DNA of 64,000 bases from Heterocephalus glaber (Eukaryota; Chordata; Mammalia; Rodentia; Bathyergidae), in assembly GCF_000247695.1 (NCBI RefSeq), contig NW_004624747.1, positions 11,005,973-11,069,972 of the forward strand, given 5' to 3'. The position numbers and the translations under genes are program-made. Below, piece by piece: positions 25,301 to 33,678 of the stretch (its first letter is position 1; each line of letters opens with the position of its first letter). Below the pieces are notes generated by a model. The model saw only the letters and a program-made list of their open reading frames with translations, searched no databases and was not told the origin of the DNA.

Positions 25301-25646
25301 CTCTGTCACCTGCTACCATAAAAAGCTTAGCATGAAGGAACAAAGTACATTTGATTGTACATCTTGACACTTCCACTTCATGGCTAACCTAAGACAGTAA
25401 CATCTTTCACAATCATCAAGGCTGATAAAGGCAGGAAGGAAACAAACAATGTAGAAAAACAAGCTGAGAAACGTGTTAGGTTACATATATGAGGTTCTCG
25501 CTGAAACGCTTGCGAAGATTGTCCACAAAGGCAGATTCACTGGTGTGTGCATCCAACAGCACAAAATCCTGCACGCCGACCTTGTCCCGGGCAGTCAGCG
25601 TCCCTTCCATGTGCAGACGAATGTGCCTCCTCCTCACCTCTTCTTT
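3041..25646 (-). CDS. MYO1H: MYO1H gene, 5' half (14 coding exons, motor domain residues 1-517, continues beyond left edge)
   Basis: Class I unconventional myosin: a single-headed, actin-based ATPase motor that links membranes to actin through a basic TH1 tail. Fourteen exons join in frame with GT/AG borders: 25485-25610, 22927-23042, 21469-21667, 20582-20662, 17816-17995, 14282-14380, 13277-13390, 12910-12981, 12277-12396, 9775-9842, 8617-8722, 8196-8276, 5043-5134 and 3041-3135. Visible motifs are the P-loop GESGAGKT (105-112), switch [10 protein letters not shown] (157-165), switch II DIYGFE (381-386) and HYAGEVTY (506-513). The TEDS-rule position 16 residues before D344 is Glu328, so the motor should not need heavy-chain phosphorylation there. 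The sequence follows MYO1H rather than MYO1C at diagnostic stretches such as [24 protein letters not shown] and [14 protein letters not shown]. The family is about 1,000 residues long, so the rest of the motor, the IQ motifs and the tail lie outside. Leu-to-Pro at 155 is odd. Paralogue assignment is from memory of family sequences. Confidence 0.93.
3384..3481 (+). repeat. ID-like SINE
   Basis: gggccggggatttagttcag to ccctggtaccaaaaaaacc, with an A/C-patterned tail. Lies 250 bp right of MYO1H exon 14. Confidence 0.85.
3612..3790 (-). repeat. B1-dID composite SINE
   Basis: ID-like half (aagctacctctccagcc in reverse) joined to a 7SL-type B1 half ending ggaattacaggtatgcacc. Confidence 0.75.
3876..3963 (-). 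repeat. ID-like SINE
   Basis: Near-perfect flanks CAGCTCAATGAGGTTTT and CAGCTCAGTGAGTTTTT. Confidence 0.85.
4330..4455 (-). repeat. MIR-like fragment
   Basis: ttaatatccccaacttgtac and aggagaaattcaaacacag follow the MIR core in reverse; diverged. Confidence 0.4.
4541..4614 (-). repeat. dID monomer
   Basis: ggtgctggggactaaatcc to gcaactgatccataccc; the ID half alone. Confidence 0.65.
5043..5134 (-). CDS. MYO1H: MYO1H coding exon 13 (residues 455-485)
   Basis: This encodes [20 protein letters not shown] and GKHAHFQT. It ends two bases into Thr485 at donor gtaagt. The acceptor is cttttgaag. Confidence 0.93.
5479..5907 (+). mobile_element. Solo retroviral LTR in MYO1H intron 12, antisense to the gene
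   Basis: The 429-bp block starts TG and ends CA with CTAG directly on both sides (475-478 and 908-911 within the 5 kb block), a 4-bp target duplication. A TATA-like gatataaaaaggg lies at about 5760 and a C/T-rich U5-like end follows (tctccgtgtatttctttccg). No internal proviral sequence is attached. Family not recognised. Confidence 0.65.
6461..6559 (-). repeat. ID-like SINE
   Basis: Flanked by exact AAAGTGAGAACT at 6449-6460 and 6560-6571. Confidence 0.88.
6695..6860 (-). repeat. MIR SINE
   Basis: gttatcactgtactcattca and gagcacaaagaggttaagac match the MIR core in reverse. Confidence 0.6.
7238..8165 (+). repeat. Old interspersed repeat interrupted by a B1-dID SINE
   Basis: The ctctgttactataacagaat segment, gcacccagttctgcaggttc and the later cctgctgggatctaattgtt with a ttaataaagttcttccctgg end look like one ancient element split at about 7440-7685. 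Family uncertain (MaLR-associated or similar). MYO1H exon 12 begins just to the right. Confidence 0.4.
7440..7685 (-). repeat. B1-dID SINE with ATT-rich tail
   Basis: dID (gggaattgaactcaaggcc) then B1 (gagacaggttctctagcta to gcatgcaccaccacaccc). Splits the older repeat at 7238-8165. Confidence 0.75.
8196..8276 (-). CDS. MYO1H: MYO1H coding exon 12 (residues 428-454)
   Basis: Twenty-seven codons encode [20 protein letters not shown] and GIISIL, the relay-loop region. The acceptor is cattttag and the donor CTG|gtgaga. Confidence 0.94.
8386..8471 (+). repeat. ID-like SINE
   Basis: tcagggatttagctcagtgg to ctccggtacc-A(12). It lies between MYO1H exons 11 and 12, only 109 bp from exon 12. Confidence 0.85.
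8617..8722 (-). CDS. MYO1H: MYO1H coding exon 11, relay helix (residues 392-427)
   Basis: One completing base is followed by [20 protein letters not shown] and on to AEYETEGIE. This is the relay helix that follows switch II. The acceptor is catctctag and the donor GAG|gtaaac. Confidence 0.94.
8783..8871 (-). repeat. ID-like SINE, first of a close pair
   Basis: tgggtactggggatcgaact to attcctggccc. Diverged flanks (cattTatttattt / cattCacttattt). Confidence 0.8.
8902..8984 (-). repeat. ID-like SINE, second of a close pair
   Basis: Exact flanks AAGGATGCTTTTTA at 8888-8901 and 8985-8998 show an independent insertion next to its neighbour, not a tandem duplication. Confidence 0.85.
9082..9273 (-). 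repeat. B1-dID SINE
   Basis: gcactgagctacatccccag joined to aaggtcttgctaagtcacta and gctgggattataggtgtgc. Confidence 0.8.
9775..9842 (-). CDS. MYO1H: MYO1H coding exon 10, switch II exon (residues 370-392)
   Basis: This encodes [19 protein letters not shown] and then DKNG. DIYGFE (381-386) is switch II, which couples hydrolysis to the power stroke. It ends two bases into the Gly codon at donor gtgagt, and the next exon supplies the third base. Confidence 0.94.
9895..10262 (+). mobile_element. Old MaLR-type LTR (intron 9 of MYO1H)
   Basis: It has the typical order: gttgaaatgtaatccccatg, ggaggtggttaggattggat, a Cys/Ser-rich-looking middle, gtgagctaaataagtctctt, then a caaagtcacccagcctcagg end and tagcaacagaaaatggacta. 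The borders are eroded. Confidence 0.7.
10263..10639. other. Unassigned sequence between two same-orientation MaLR LTRs
   Basis: About 380 bp with an open frame of roughly 115 codons continuing into the second LTR. The predicted peptide is not recognised. It may be the remnant interior of one MaLR provirus or unrelated DNA. Confidence 0.3.
10640..11165 (+). mobile_element. Second MaLR-type LTR, split by a B1-dID SINE
   Basis: Starts around tctcccagaagtccatgtgt, has cctgagctaaataaactcct, is interrupted at 10895-11096 by a minus-strand SINE, and resumes with tataaattacccagtttatg and tagcaacaaaaaatgaacta. Confidence 0.65.
10895..11096 (-). repeat. B1-dID SINE inserted in a MaLR LTR
   Basis: tgctctactactaagccacat joined to gagacaaggtcttgctaaat and gagtagctggaattacaaat. 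Confidence 0.8.
11204..11294 (-). repeat. ID-like SINE
   Basis: Poly(T), then cggtactggggattgaactt to aaatccccggccc. Immediately left lies a second poly(T) after a repeated AATGAGCT. Confidence 0.85.
11529..11765 (+). repeat. B1-dID SINE carrying a poly(T)-only insertion
   Basis: B1 half starts agcctgatgtggtggagcac; dID half is gggctggagatatagctcag. Within B1, AGGATACCAAGTTT is duplicated around a T-rich 18-mer. Confidence 0.75.
11935..12158 (+). repeat. B1-dID SINE with (CCAA)n tail
   Basis: taaccccagcactctttgga, then ggagcatatagctcagcac, then the tetranucleotide run 12126-12156. Confidence 0.75.
12277..12396 (-). CDS. MYO1H: MYO1H coding exon 9 (residues 330-369)
   Basis: Forty codons encode [20 protein letters not shown], then [16 protein letters not shown]. 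The stretch normally reading DALAK/DAMAK is DATAK here (Thr346), a mild change. The acceptor is ctcctcag and the donor AAG|gttagt. Confidence 0.93.
12910..12981 (-). CDS. MYO1H: MYO1H coding exon 8 (residues 306-329)
   Basis: Twenty-four codons encode [20 protein letters not shown] and then KTEE. This is the actin-binding (cardiomyopathy) loop. The first Glu of the final pair, residue 328, sits at the TEDS-rule position. The acceptor is ttactcag and the donor GAG|gtaaaa. Confidence 0.93.
13277..13390 (-). CDS. MYO1H: MYO1H coding exon 7 (residues 268-305)
   Basis: Thirty-eight codons start [15 protein letters not shown], the very conserved myosin helix, and end with HEIKWIAK. The acceptor is cctag and the donor AAG|gtgatg. 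Confidence 0.94.
13620..14277. other. Intron between MYO1H exons 6 and 7: AT-rich, no recognised element
   Basis: About 650 bp between the two exons with no SINE, L1 or LTR I can name. Several short A/T runs and a degenerate gtttattccaaatcagaag stretch, perhaps very old repeat. Confidence 0.4.
14282..14380 (-). CDS. MYO1H: MYO1H coding exon 6 (residues 235-267)
   Basis: Thirty-three codons encode [18 protein letters not shown] and [13 protein letters not shown]. The acceptor is gtcacag and the donor CAG|gtaagg. The phase is 0/0 and matches both flanking exons. Confidence 0.93.
15368..15565 (-). repeat. B1-dID SINE
   Basis: gcactgagctacatctccaac joined to ttgagacagggtgtcactaa; in MYO1H intron 5. 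Confidence 0.78.
16077..16315 (+). repeat. B1-dID SINE with (CA)n tail
   Basis: ataatcccagctactcagaa, then gctggggatgtagctcagtgg, then a CA run at 16281-16312. Confidence 0.8.
16835..17268. mobile_element. Tigger-like non-autonomous DNA transposon in MYO1H intron 5
   Basis: TA-flanked, about 434 bp. The ends cagatattcctccattatcc and inverted caaacactccttgtttaac are diverged partners, and both have a run of attenuated gacttacgacc / agagactaattaattta motifs typical of Tigger-related relics. The AT-rich middle has several tacagta motifs. Confidence 0.55.
17320..17398 (-). repeat. dID monomer
   Basis: gtaagtgctctaccactgag followed by ctacatccctagcc. Confidence 0.7.
17480..17562 (-). repeat. dID monomer
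   Basis: gcaagtgctctaccactgaac; a second monomer only 80 bp from the one at 17320. Confidence 0.7.
17816..17995 (-). CDS. MYO1H: MYO1H coding exon 5 (residues 175-234)
   Basis: Sixty codons encode [19 protein letters not shown], then [15 protein letters not shown] and [15 protein letters not shown], the core transducer and helix segments shared by class I myosins. The acceptor is tttgaag and the donor cag|gttgga. The donor is weaker than its neighbours but the phase is correct (0/0). Confidence 0.95.
18257..18345 (-). repeat. ID-like SINE
   Basis: TCAAAAGTCTTTTT occurs on both sides (18243-18256, 18346-18359). Confidence 0.88.
18520..18608 (-). repeat. ID-like SINE
   Basis: ctgtacaggggattgaactt to tatatccctggtcct; somewhat diverged. 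Confidence 0.75.
18650..19570 (+). repeat. Old L1 fragment split by a B1-dID SINE
   Basis: L1 3' sequence at 18650-19110 resumes at 19313-19570 after the SINE at 19120-19310. Sits in MYO1H intron 4. Confidence 0.6.
19120..19310 (-). repeat. B1-dID SINE
   Basis: ttgagctacatcctcatcccc joined to gggtcctgctaagttcccc and gggattacaggtgtgtgcca. Confidence 0.78.
19960..20400 (-). repeat. L1 fragment, antisense
   Basis: ccattctcctgtcaacagac, atcagggctgctgtggctat and ggagtggaatgactgcacc are the reverse of common old-L1 3' sequence. Lies between MYO1H exons 4 and 5, close to exon 4. Confidence 0.55.
20582..20662 (-). CDS. MYO1H: MYO1H coding exon 4, switch I exon (residues 148-174)
   Basis: Twenty-seven codons begin AFGNAKT and contain switch [13 protein letters not shown], which contacts the ATP gamma-phosphate and Mg. 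The acceptor is ttttccaag and the donor CAG|gtactc. Codon 155 reads CCT (Pro), where myosins carry Leu, Ile or Val immediately before RND/NNNSSRF. Everything else in the exon is canonical. Confidence 0.93.
21110..21335 (-). repeat. MIR SINE
   Basis: ttctcaaaacctcttaaggg, cattctgcccatgaggagac and a gaatctaactctgtcat end. Lies close to the P-loop exon. Confidence 0.6.
21469..21667 (-). CDS. MYO1H: MYO1H coding exon 3, P-loop exon (residues 81-147)
   Basis: This carries the nucleotide-binding P-loop [15 protein letters not shown] (GESGAGKT at 105-112) and the MYO1H-type segment [20 protein letters not shown]. The acceptor is cctctctag and the donor GAG|gtaagt. The 199 nt fit one completing base plus 66 codons. 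Confidence 0.95.
21940..22022 (-). repeat. dID monomer
   Basis: gcaagtgctctaccattgag, ctacatccccagcc; 270 bp right of the MYO1H P-loop exon. Confidence 0.72.
22796..22850. repeat. GATG/GGAC-rich imperfect tetranucleotide repeat
   Basis: gatggatggatggacagaagg, then gtgggtgggtggg, 75 bp left of MYO1H exon 2. Confidence 0.75.
22927..23042 (-). CDS. MYO1H: MYO1H coding exon 2 (residues 43-81)
   Basis: This encodes [19 protein letters not shown] and onward to PPHV, the first strands of the myosin motor. The acceptor is ctccag and the donor acatgt|gtaagt. It ends two bases into codon 81, and the next exon begins with the single T needed to complete valine. Confidence 0.93.
23200..23500 (-). repeat. 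L2-like ancient repeat
   Basis: aaggaggtgacatctgagtg followed by gccttccaggctaaag is a phrase common in old mammalian LINE-2-type repeats. Orientation uncertain. Confidence 0.4.
24395..24530 (-). repeat. Degraded B1-dID SINE
   Basis: tactagggcttgaatccagg and a shortened B1 half with gacatgcaccaccacgc. Confidence 0.55.
24600..25470. other. Intron 1 sequence next to the start exon: CCAAT-containing old repeat, otherwise unassigned
   Basis: Two ccaatcaga motifs (about 24940 and 25010) in a block resembling an eroded mammalian repeat. A similar phrase occurs at 56700-56880. It lies downstream of the start codon, so it is not a core promoter for the exon seen here. Confidence 0.3.
25485..25646 (-). 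CDS. MYO1H: MYO1H exon with start codon (residues 1-42)
   Basis: The ATG at 25608-25610 opens [16 protein letters not shown], the typical MYO1C/MYO1H amino terminus, and the 126-nt coding part ends on a codon boundary before donor GTAACC. Upstream on the minus strand a plausible acceptor (tctcctgtag) would start the exon at 25646. That would leave 36 nt of 5' UTR here and imply at least one non-coding 5' exon farther right, which I could not place. No CpG-rich promoter is visible nearby. Confidence 0.9.
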
Positions 25647-26072
25647 CTACAGGAGATAGAACATTCCTCAGCAGCTCATTTACCCCCAAATTTCTAGTAC
25701 ATGTCTAGTAAATGGGATTAACCAGATGCTAAACCCTGAGATAAAAGAAAACTGAGAATATAATGCAGCTAAAAATTTCCTATTGTATATTTTATTACTA
25801 TTTTTACTGTACCTTTTCTATGTTTAGATATGTTGAAGTTCATAAATACTTAACCATTGTGTTACAATTGACTAGCATACTTGTTATAGCAACATGCTTT
25901 CAAATATGTAGCTTGGGAGAGATAGGCTGCACCATTAGGTATGCCATCGGCTGAACCATCTGGGTCTATGACATTCGCACAAAGCTAAAATTGGCCAACG
26001 ATGCATTTCTTAGACTATATCCCCAAGTGTCAAGTGATACATAACCATGCACATGTGCGTATTAGACTTTAG

Positions 26073-26305
26073 TAATAGCAGTTAACAGAAACCAACCATT
26101 TACTGGGTCAGGTACTATGAATTCCAAAGGTTTGACTTGCATTATTTTATTTAATCCTCATTCTGGCTATGAAGTAAGTAATATTATTATACCCATTCTA
26201 CAGCCTAGGAAACTGAGGCATGGGGATGTTATAAATCATGTCCAAGATCTGCCAAAAGGCAGAGCCAGAATATGAACCCATACAGCCTGACTCTGAACTT
26301 GCTTT
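26073..26305 (-). repeat. MIR SINE, well preserved
   Basis: ttatttaatcctcattctgg, ttctacagcctaggaaactg and ggcagagccagaatatgaacc give the full MIR order in reverse. Confidence 0.8.
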
Positions 26306-26639
26306 CTGGATTTTTATGTATTCCATGAAGGTCAAAGGGAACCTGAAAGAGAAACTTCTTGATGTTGCAATGTCCCTCCAGCACCCTCTAGTGACAAAAT
26401 TAATATCATGCTCTCTTCAAGGAGAAATGCTTGACTCATTCATTACTACAGAGCAGGTATGAAAGGTGAATTTGGATCTGAGAGGCAATAAATAGGTAAA
26501 GTCCTAGCATAGCTAAAACAACCTTGAAAAGAAAATCTAAGCTAGAGCATTCACTAACTGACAAATAAAACTGGGGGCTGGTAATGGGGATGTTTTCAAC
26601 TAATACCGCAGACAGATATCCATAAGCAACTATTTCGCA

Positions 26640-28010
26640 CCCTATCTTACACTATATGTGTGTATACACAAATATAATACACCTGAAATACATATAAGAG
26701 CTATATGGAACAGATATGTAAATTTGAGATGCATCTTAGACCTAAATGTAAATGTAAAATCTATAAAGCTACCAGAAGAAAACAAGGGGAATAGCTTAGC
26801 AACCAGAGGAAGGCAAAGCATTCTTGGACAGCACACACAAGGAAATAATGATTAAAGAAAAAAAGAAATTATACATCATCAAATATAAAACTTTTCATCT
26901 GAATACACTGTTAAGCAAATGGATAGGCAAGCCACAGCCTGGCAGAACATACTCACAAATATATAGCTGCAGAGGATTTGAATCTGTAATAAAAGATATG
27001 TATAGTTCAATAATAAAAATACAAATCCAATAAATCTGGACAAAAGACTTTCATGATACTTCACAGGGTAGGATATAAATGGTCACTAAGTACCTAGAAA
27101 CGTGTTCAACATCATTAATCACTGGGGACATGCAAATTAAAACCATAATGATACACCAACAGAAGAATTTAAATTAAAAAGCCTGACAATACAGCCTACT
27201 GGTGAGGATGTGGAGCCAAATGAACTCCACATTTATTGCTGTCACAAATGTAAAAGGATCCAAGCACTTTAGGAAAAGTCCTGATGGTTTCTAATGAAAT
27301 TAACCATGGCTCTATCCTTTGATCCAGCAACTCCACTCCTAAGTATTTACACAAGAGAAATGTAAACATATGTCCACAAAAAGACTTGAAGGTGATATTC
27401 AACTCAAGCTCAACTTTATTCACAATGGCTCCAAACTGGAAACAATCCAAATATCCATCAACTGGAGGAGGGATGTGGTACATCTGTTCAATAGAATGAG
27501 TCCAGCAATAAAAGAGAAATAACGGGTACATGCAATAGCACAGATGACTCTCACAGACATTGTGCCAAGTGAAAGAACCCAGACACAAAAGAGTACAAAC
27601 TGTGATTCCATTTATATAACATTTGAGGACAAGCAAAGCTAATCTACAGTGAAAAATCAGAACAATTGTTGCCTGGCTGGGGGGTTTTCACGAAAAGATA
27701 TTTCTTAAGTGATGGAAATGTTCTATATGTTGATAGGTCTGTGAGTTAACATGAATGTATCTATTCATCAAGATGCATTGTTAAGATTTTGTGCATTTAG
27801 CTATGTGTAAATCTTATAACATTTTATTTTTAAAGAACCATAAAAATAACCAAATGGGAGAGGACTGAGAGGGAGTAGGGGTATAAATGAAATCAGAATG
27901 GCAAAATGTTAATAATTGTTGAAGGTAAATTATGAGGATGGGAGAGTTATACTATTGTTTATTTTCTGTAAATCTGAAATTTTCCATAATAAAAGGTTTA
28001 AAAAACTAGA
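26640..28010 (+). repeat. Old L1 fragment (ORF2 end plus 3' UTR)
   Basis: Runs through acgtgttcaacatcattaatc, aatgaaattaaccatggctc and tgattccatttatataacat to an aataaaaggtttaaaaaac end. Only short broken frames remain. Confidence 0.75.
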
Positions 28011-29589
28011 GTGGCCAGCAGGTGTCTCCCTACACTAGCCAAATGGAGCTAGAATAACAAATCTCTTACATGGTATTTTTTTTACAATTGGTTTACTCAA
28101 ATCAGGAGACCCAAACAAAGTCTACACATTATAGTTATTTCACAAGTCTCTCAATTCTCTTCCACTCTATAGTTCCCCTCTCTTTTTCTTTTTACAATTA
28201 ACATGTGGAAGAAATTGGGCGATTTGTTCTATAGAATTTCCCACATTCTGGATTTTGCTCATTGCTTTCTTATGGGACCATGAAACACTATTCCCTTTCT
28301 TTTGAATTTCCTGAAAACTGGTAGTTTGATTTAGAGTTAAGATCAGATGCAGAACTGATTTGTTTTGCAAATCATAGGCAATGTAGTGTGGTTTGATAGG
28401 AGACACCCAAGGGCTGGCCATCCTTACTTCCTAAAGTCACATTATTTGTAGGAGTTTGCAAAAGGACAACATTTCAGGCCTATCATTCATTCCCCATTTA
28501 TTAACTGGACATAAAGAGAAGCTTTCCTTATCAACAATTTGGCTTTCTTGTGGCACAGTCTGTAAAGGAAAGTCCAGAAAAATGTCTTATTTGCAGTTTT
28601 CTGAATAATGAGTAGGCACCACTGTATCCTCCAAAGGTAACAATAACTGCTTAACACTGTTACAAGTTTGTGGGTTTGAATGTATTTGATGCATTTCATT
28701 TTATGGCAATAATTATGCTTGCTGTTATTCAAATAGTCCCATTTTTGGCTATTGGGGATCTATTAAGCAGGCTCTCTAGCCCTTTGGACATGGCTTAATA
28801 TCCTTTAACAGCTGCCTTATCAGGACGTCAAGTTGTTTCAGGTTTATCTGACACAGTCTCAACGCAGACCTTGACTCTGTGGTTTCTCTAACGAACTCTG
28901 GTTTCTTTCTGTGAGAAGAAGGAGATACCACAATTAGACACCAGGGGTGCTCATTGCTTTTGGGTGGGTCACTGTACAGATTTTTGAGTGTTTAAAATGC
29001 TATAACATGACTATTCTGATTCTATCAATTCAATGCGTAACAGAGAGGTTTGTAGTTAATCTTATTTTTCTTATATTTCTTCTCTTTTCTCTCATTTAAA
29101 AGTTCTAGTTCAGTAACAGGAGCAATTTTTCACAGACTTTATTCCCCACTGTATTCATAACAGCCTCAAAATAACAGTATCAACAGTGTTACTGACACGC
29201 TTAGTGAAAACAGCCTAAAATTTTTAAAAGTCTTTGTCCTCAGGCTATATCTCACTGGGTACAGACATGTTTCTGTGATTTTAGATTCCTTTGAAATAAT
29301 TAATTACTATGTGGCTATTGTAGCAACTGGATATGCATTTATTTCTTTGATTTTACTGTTTAGTTTTGGGAATTAGTTTTTAAATGTACTTTTGTTTTAT
29401 AATTATATAAAATATTTAATGGTTCCAAAAAATAAATATAACATATTTAAAGAACTGGTTCTTATCTTGTCCTTTTTACCTATTCCTTTCCTCCTTTTGT
29501 AGGAAATCATTTAAAAAATATTAACATTTGGTAAAGTTATTTCTTTTTAAAATACAAGCAGACATGTACTACCATGCCCAGTGAGGACT

Positions 29590-29975
29590 TATATTTTAAG
29601 AAATGAAAGAATAAAACGCAAATCAAAACTACAATGAGATACCACTTCATATTCACCAAGATGGCCACCATGGAAAAGTCAGATAACAGTAAAGTCCTGG
29701 TGAGGAAGTAGAAAAACTAGAGCCATCCCCTATTGATGGTGGTAACATAAAATCATACAGAACTTTGGAAAACAATATTGGGGTTCTTCCAAGTGGTTAG
29801 AGTTACTACATGGCCCAGTGATTGTACTCTTAGATATATCCAGTAGAAATGGAACCATTTCCATGATATGACTGCACAATTCTGTAAAAGTACTAAAAAT
29901 CACTGAATTGGACACTTTAAATAGATAAATTATATGGCATGTAAATTAGATCAATAAAACTGTGATTTAAAAAAA
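29590..29975 (+). repeat. L1 3' fragment
   Basis: caaatcaaaactacaatgagat, then catgatatgactgcacaatt and a tcaataaaactgtg end. Confidence 0.65.
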
Positions 29976-30003
29976 CGGATGAAAGTTGTCAATAATCACA
30001 AAA

Positions 30004-30007
<4 letters not shown>

Positions 30008-30040
<33 letters not shown>

Positions 30041-30101
30041 TAAGGGTCAAACCCAGGGCCTTGCACATGTGCTCTACCATTGAGGCACACCCCGGCCCCA
30101 A
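30008..30101 (-). repeat. (GA)n and dID monomer
   Basis: A 30-nt GA run leads into actaagggtcaaacccaggg and ctctaccattgaggcacac. Confidence 0.65.
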
Positions 30102-30126
30102 TATTATTTTTAAAAAGAGATGAAAG

Positions 30127-30211
30127 GGGCCAGGGATTTAGCTCAGTTGTTCTGCCGCCTGCCTCGCAGGTGCAAGGTCCCAAGTTCGATCCCTGGTACC
30201 AAAAAAAGAAA
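30127..30211 (+). repeat. ID-like SINE
   Basis: Exact flanks AAAAAGAGATGAAAG at 30112-30126 and 30212-30226. Confidence 0.88.
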
Positions 30212-30439
30212 AAAAAGAGATGAAAGAGAGTCATTAGTAATCGCAATGTGAACCTTATATCAATCTTGGTTCAAATGAAGTCTATTTTCAAAATTTTGAT
30301 ACAGTCTGAAAATTTTGAACAAGGACTAAATATTGAATTATATTAAGGAGTTATTAATTTGTGTGATAATGGCATCATAGTTATGTTTTAAAAAGATTTT
30401 TTACCATCTGAAGGTAAATACTGAAATACAGAGGAAATG

Positions 30440-31000
30440 CAACTTTGACTTTGTTAAAATCAAGAACATTTATCAAAAGATATTTTTTAAAAAGTTAAAA
30501 AAACCCTACAGTGGAAAAATATTATTCTAACACATACATTCTGAGAATGAATAAGAAAAAAATAAAACCCAAACAACTCAATCTAAAAATAGGCAAAAGC
30601 AAAAGGCATTTCATAGAAGAATCAAATGGACAATACAAATAGAAAATATGTAAATTGATACCCAGGTGGGATAGAGTTTCATACTTACCAAATTGGCAAA
30701 AGATAAAATGCCTAACGAGACAGATTGCCAAAGATGGAGCAACAGAAATCCCTACATTCTGTGGATGGGAGAAGAAACTGCTACAACTACTCTGGGAAGC
30801 AATCTAGTATAGCCTAGAAAAGGTGAAGACACATCCCTGTGGCCAAGCAATTTCATTCCTCTGTTTTTGTGGAATGGGGAAGAAGCACAAAACAAGCTCG
30901 GCAGCATTATTTGTGACAACTCAAAGCAGGAAAATAATCCCAACTTCTATCAATAACAGAAGACATTGCTGTTGCAATCCTAGAATGTTACTCTCTCTCT
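30440..31000 (+). repeat. L1 fragment
   Basis: AT-rich with aggcaaaagcaaaaggcattt, gatggagcaacagaaatcc and tggccaagcaatttcattcct; diverged L1 3' sequence. A MIR follows. Confidence 0.5.
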
Positions 31001-31235
31001 TCTACAGTTATACAGTTTATAATCTACCAGGCACTTCCCCAAGTGGTTTTCCTATATGGATTCATTGGAAGCTTTTTAACAACTCTATATGATAACAGAT
31101 ATTTTAGCTCCCATTTTACTGATGGAAAAACTGATACTCATAGAAGTTAAATAACTTGCCATATAGCTAATGTTGCTTGAGGTTAAAACAAAGAATTTTG
31201 ACTCAAGAATCCATGTGCTTTATAACATACTACAA
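31000..31235 (-). repeat. MIR SINE
   Basis: agctcccattttactgatgg and tagaagttaaataacttgcc show the MIR core. Confidence 0.7.
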
Positions 31236-31886
31236 AAGAGCACAAAAGAAAGACTTCATGTAATGGATAAAACACATAACAAATATTGTATAGGAATATT
31301 CAACAAAGGTGTTTGTTTCACCCATTATGCTGTACACAGCTGGGAGATGAATTATTATTCTGTTTACCAACCTGGTTCAGTTTCAAAAATCAGCATTGTT
31401 CAAAGAAGGCAAGTCATGTGAGAATATGTATAGTTTGATTCTAACTTAACAAAGGCTTCAAACAAGCAAAACTAAACAGTTATGTTTCAGGATGCATGCA
31501 TAGGTGACAAAACTACAAAAACTCCCAAAGATGTCATTTCATGTCTTTCACTGGGTGGAGGAGGTCTATGGGCATTTGTAATTAACTTACATATGCTGTA
31601 CTCTTTGTGGTATTTTACAATAATATAAAAACACTAGACCATCTCCACTTAGGAATATTAATACTAAATTTATCAATAAGGGATTAGAAAACGGAATTCA
31701 ACAGAACAATAAAGGAATAATAAAACATGACCAAATAAAATTTATTCCAGGAATTTGATATCATAAAATCTATTAAAAGTAATAGATTTATCATATCACT
31801 AGCTCAAGAGTGAAAATTACACATCTTCATAAATTCTAAACAGGTATTTGATAAATTCAACTTTCATTTTTGATAATCACATTCAA

Positions 31887-32105
31887 GCCAGGTGTGGTAG
31901 CACACTCCTGTAATCCCAGCACTCTGGGAGGCTGAGGCAAGAAGACTGCATTTCCATCCCAGCCTGGGCAACCGAGTAACTTAGGAAGCCCTGTCTCAGA
32001 ATTAGAAATTGAGAAGGATTGGGGATGTAGCTCAGTGGAAAGGCCCTGGGTTCAATCCCTAGTTCTGAAGGGAGAGAGGGAGAGAGGGAGAGAGAGAGAA
32101 GGGAA
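31887..32105 (+). repeat. B1-dID SINE
   Basis: gccaggtgtggtagcacact, then attggggatgtagctcagtgg and a GGGAGA-rich tail. Confidence 0.82.
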
Positions 32106-32109
32106 ATCA

Positions 32110-32200
32110 CGCCAGGGATTTAGCTCAGTGGTGCTGCTGCCTGCTTTGCAAGTGCAAGGTCCTGAGTTTGATCCCTGGTACCAAAAAAAGAAGGAAAGGA
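32110..32200 (+). repeat. ID-like SINE
   Basis: gccagggatttagctcagtg to ccctggtaccaaaaaaag, directly behind a B1-dID copy and its GGGAGA-rich tail. Confidence 0.85.
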
Positions 32201-33678
32201 AGAGAAAAAGTATTTGCAGATTACTGAGTGTTTGTATGGAAAATCCAAGAAAATTGAACAAAAATTATATATGACATTTAAATTCAGGCAAATACAAAAT
32301 TAATAAACAGAAATCAATGGTACTAATGCTACCAAATAATTATTAGTTAGAATGTGTAATTAAAGAAGGAATTCTACTTACTATGTTTACAAAAGGGTTA
32401 AAATCTAGAATAAGCTTATTAACAAAGGTGCCAGATCGCTATAAAAATCAACTGAGGAACACAAAAGAGGAACTAAACAAATAGATATATCATATTCTTG
32501 CCTAGAAAGACTCAGTCTCACAAAGTCAATTCAACTAAATCCAACTATGCAATACGTAAAATCCCATTAAAAATACGCCACAATTTCTGGCATTCTAGAC
32601 CAACTGATTCTGTGGAAAGAAACTGATTTGTGTGGAAAGATAAGTACAAATATCCAAGAAATTTCTGAAAGAAACAGAAAGAATAATGAAATGGTACCAG
32701 CCTTTGCAATAGTAAGACCTAAATTGAGTAGTATACATTAATTCAATAGTATGTACTTACACATGATAGACAAGAAATTCAATGTAACTCTACAGAGATG
32801 ATAGTGCTTTCCCCAATAGAGAGAATGTATTAAATACTTAAAGTAGTTTTTCAAATTTATGGTAAGACAAGGAAGTATTCAATAAATGCCATATATAACT
32901 ACAAATACTCAGACATGTCATCTAAAAAGGATGAATTTTACTATATATAAATTATGCCTTTATCAACCTAACTTTCAAAATTAGTGGTAGGACACTAGAT
33001 AGTTCTATACAAAAAGTTGAACCAAACGGATGGATAAAGAGTCAAACATTAAAGAATAAAATTATAAAGAAAAAGTGTTGGAAGAAAGTGAGGATGGAGC
33101 AAAAAAAAATGCCTTTCTAAGCATAAAATAAAATTTAGAAGTCACAAAAAACAGAGTGGTCAATTGACCCACACAGGAAAAACTTCTTTGTAGAAGAAAC
33201 ATCATAAGCAGAGTCAAAAGACAAAACAACTTTGGAAAAATATAACTGCAACTCACGTCCTACACAAATGACCAATTTCTTAACATATAAAAAGCTCACA
33301 TGAATGAATAAGAAAAAGTCCAATATGTCAAACACATACATCAAAAATGAACAAAGGATATAGACCACAATTCAGAAAAAACCACAAATGTGTAACATAT
33401 GAAGAAGATATGTTTACTCAAATTTACTCAGATGAGAAATGCTACTAACATATACTAAGATAACATTTTCATTTTTGGAAATTTTATAGGTAAAATTTGG
33501 GAATACATTCTTGGAGAGAGTGTGGAAAGGAAGTATTGACATTTATTACAAGTGACAAGGTATATATATTGTAGAATCTCTAGTAATTTGAGACTATATT
33601 TCAAAAGTTAGGTGTATATTCTCTAATGTGATAATTTCATTTCTAGCTATTTATCTTCTAGATAAAGCAACCCAAATA

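Noticed and set aside
3041..25646. Assignment to MYO1C instead of MYO1H
   Set aside because: Start [28 protein letters not shown] and [10 protein letters not shown] agree with MYO1H and differ from MYO1C as I remember it.
25641..26000. MYO1H promoter immediately upstream of the start exon
   Set aside because: No CpG enrichment, TATA box or initiator context; a 3' splice site suggests an upstream non-coding exon instead.
27196..27636. 146-codon minus-strand frame
   Set aside because: It is antisense to an old L1 3' region and therefore not a gene.
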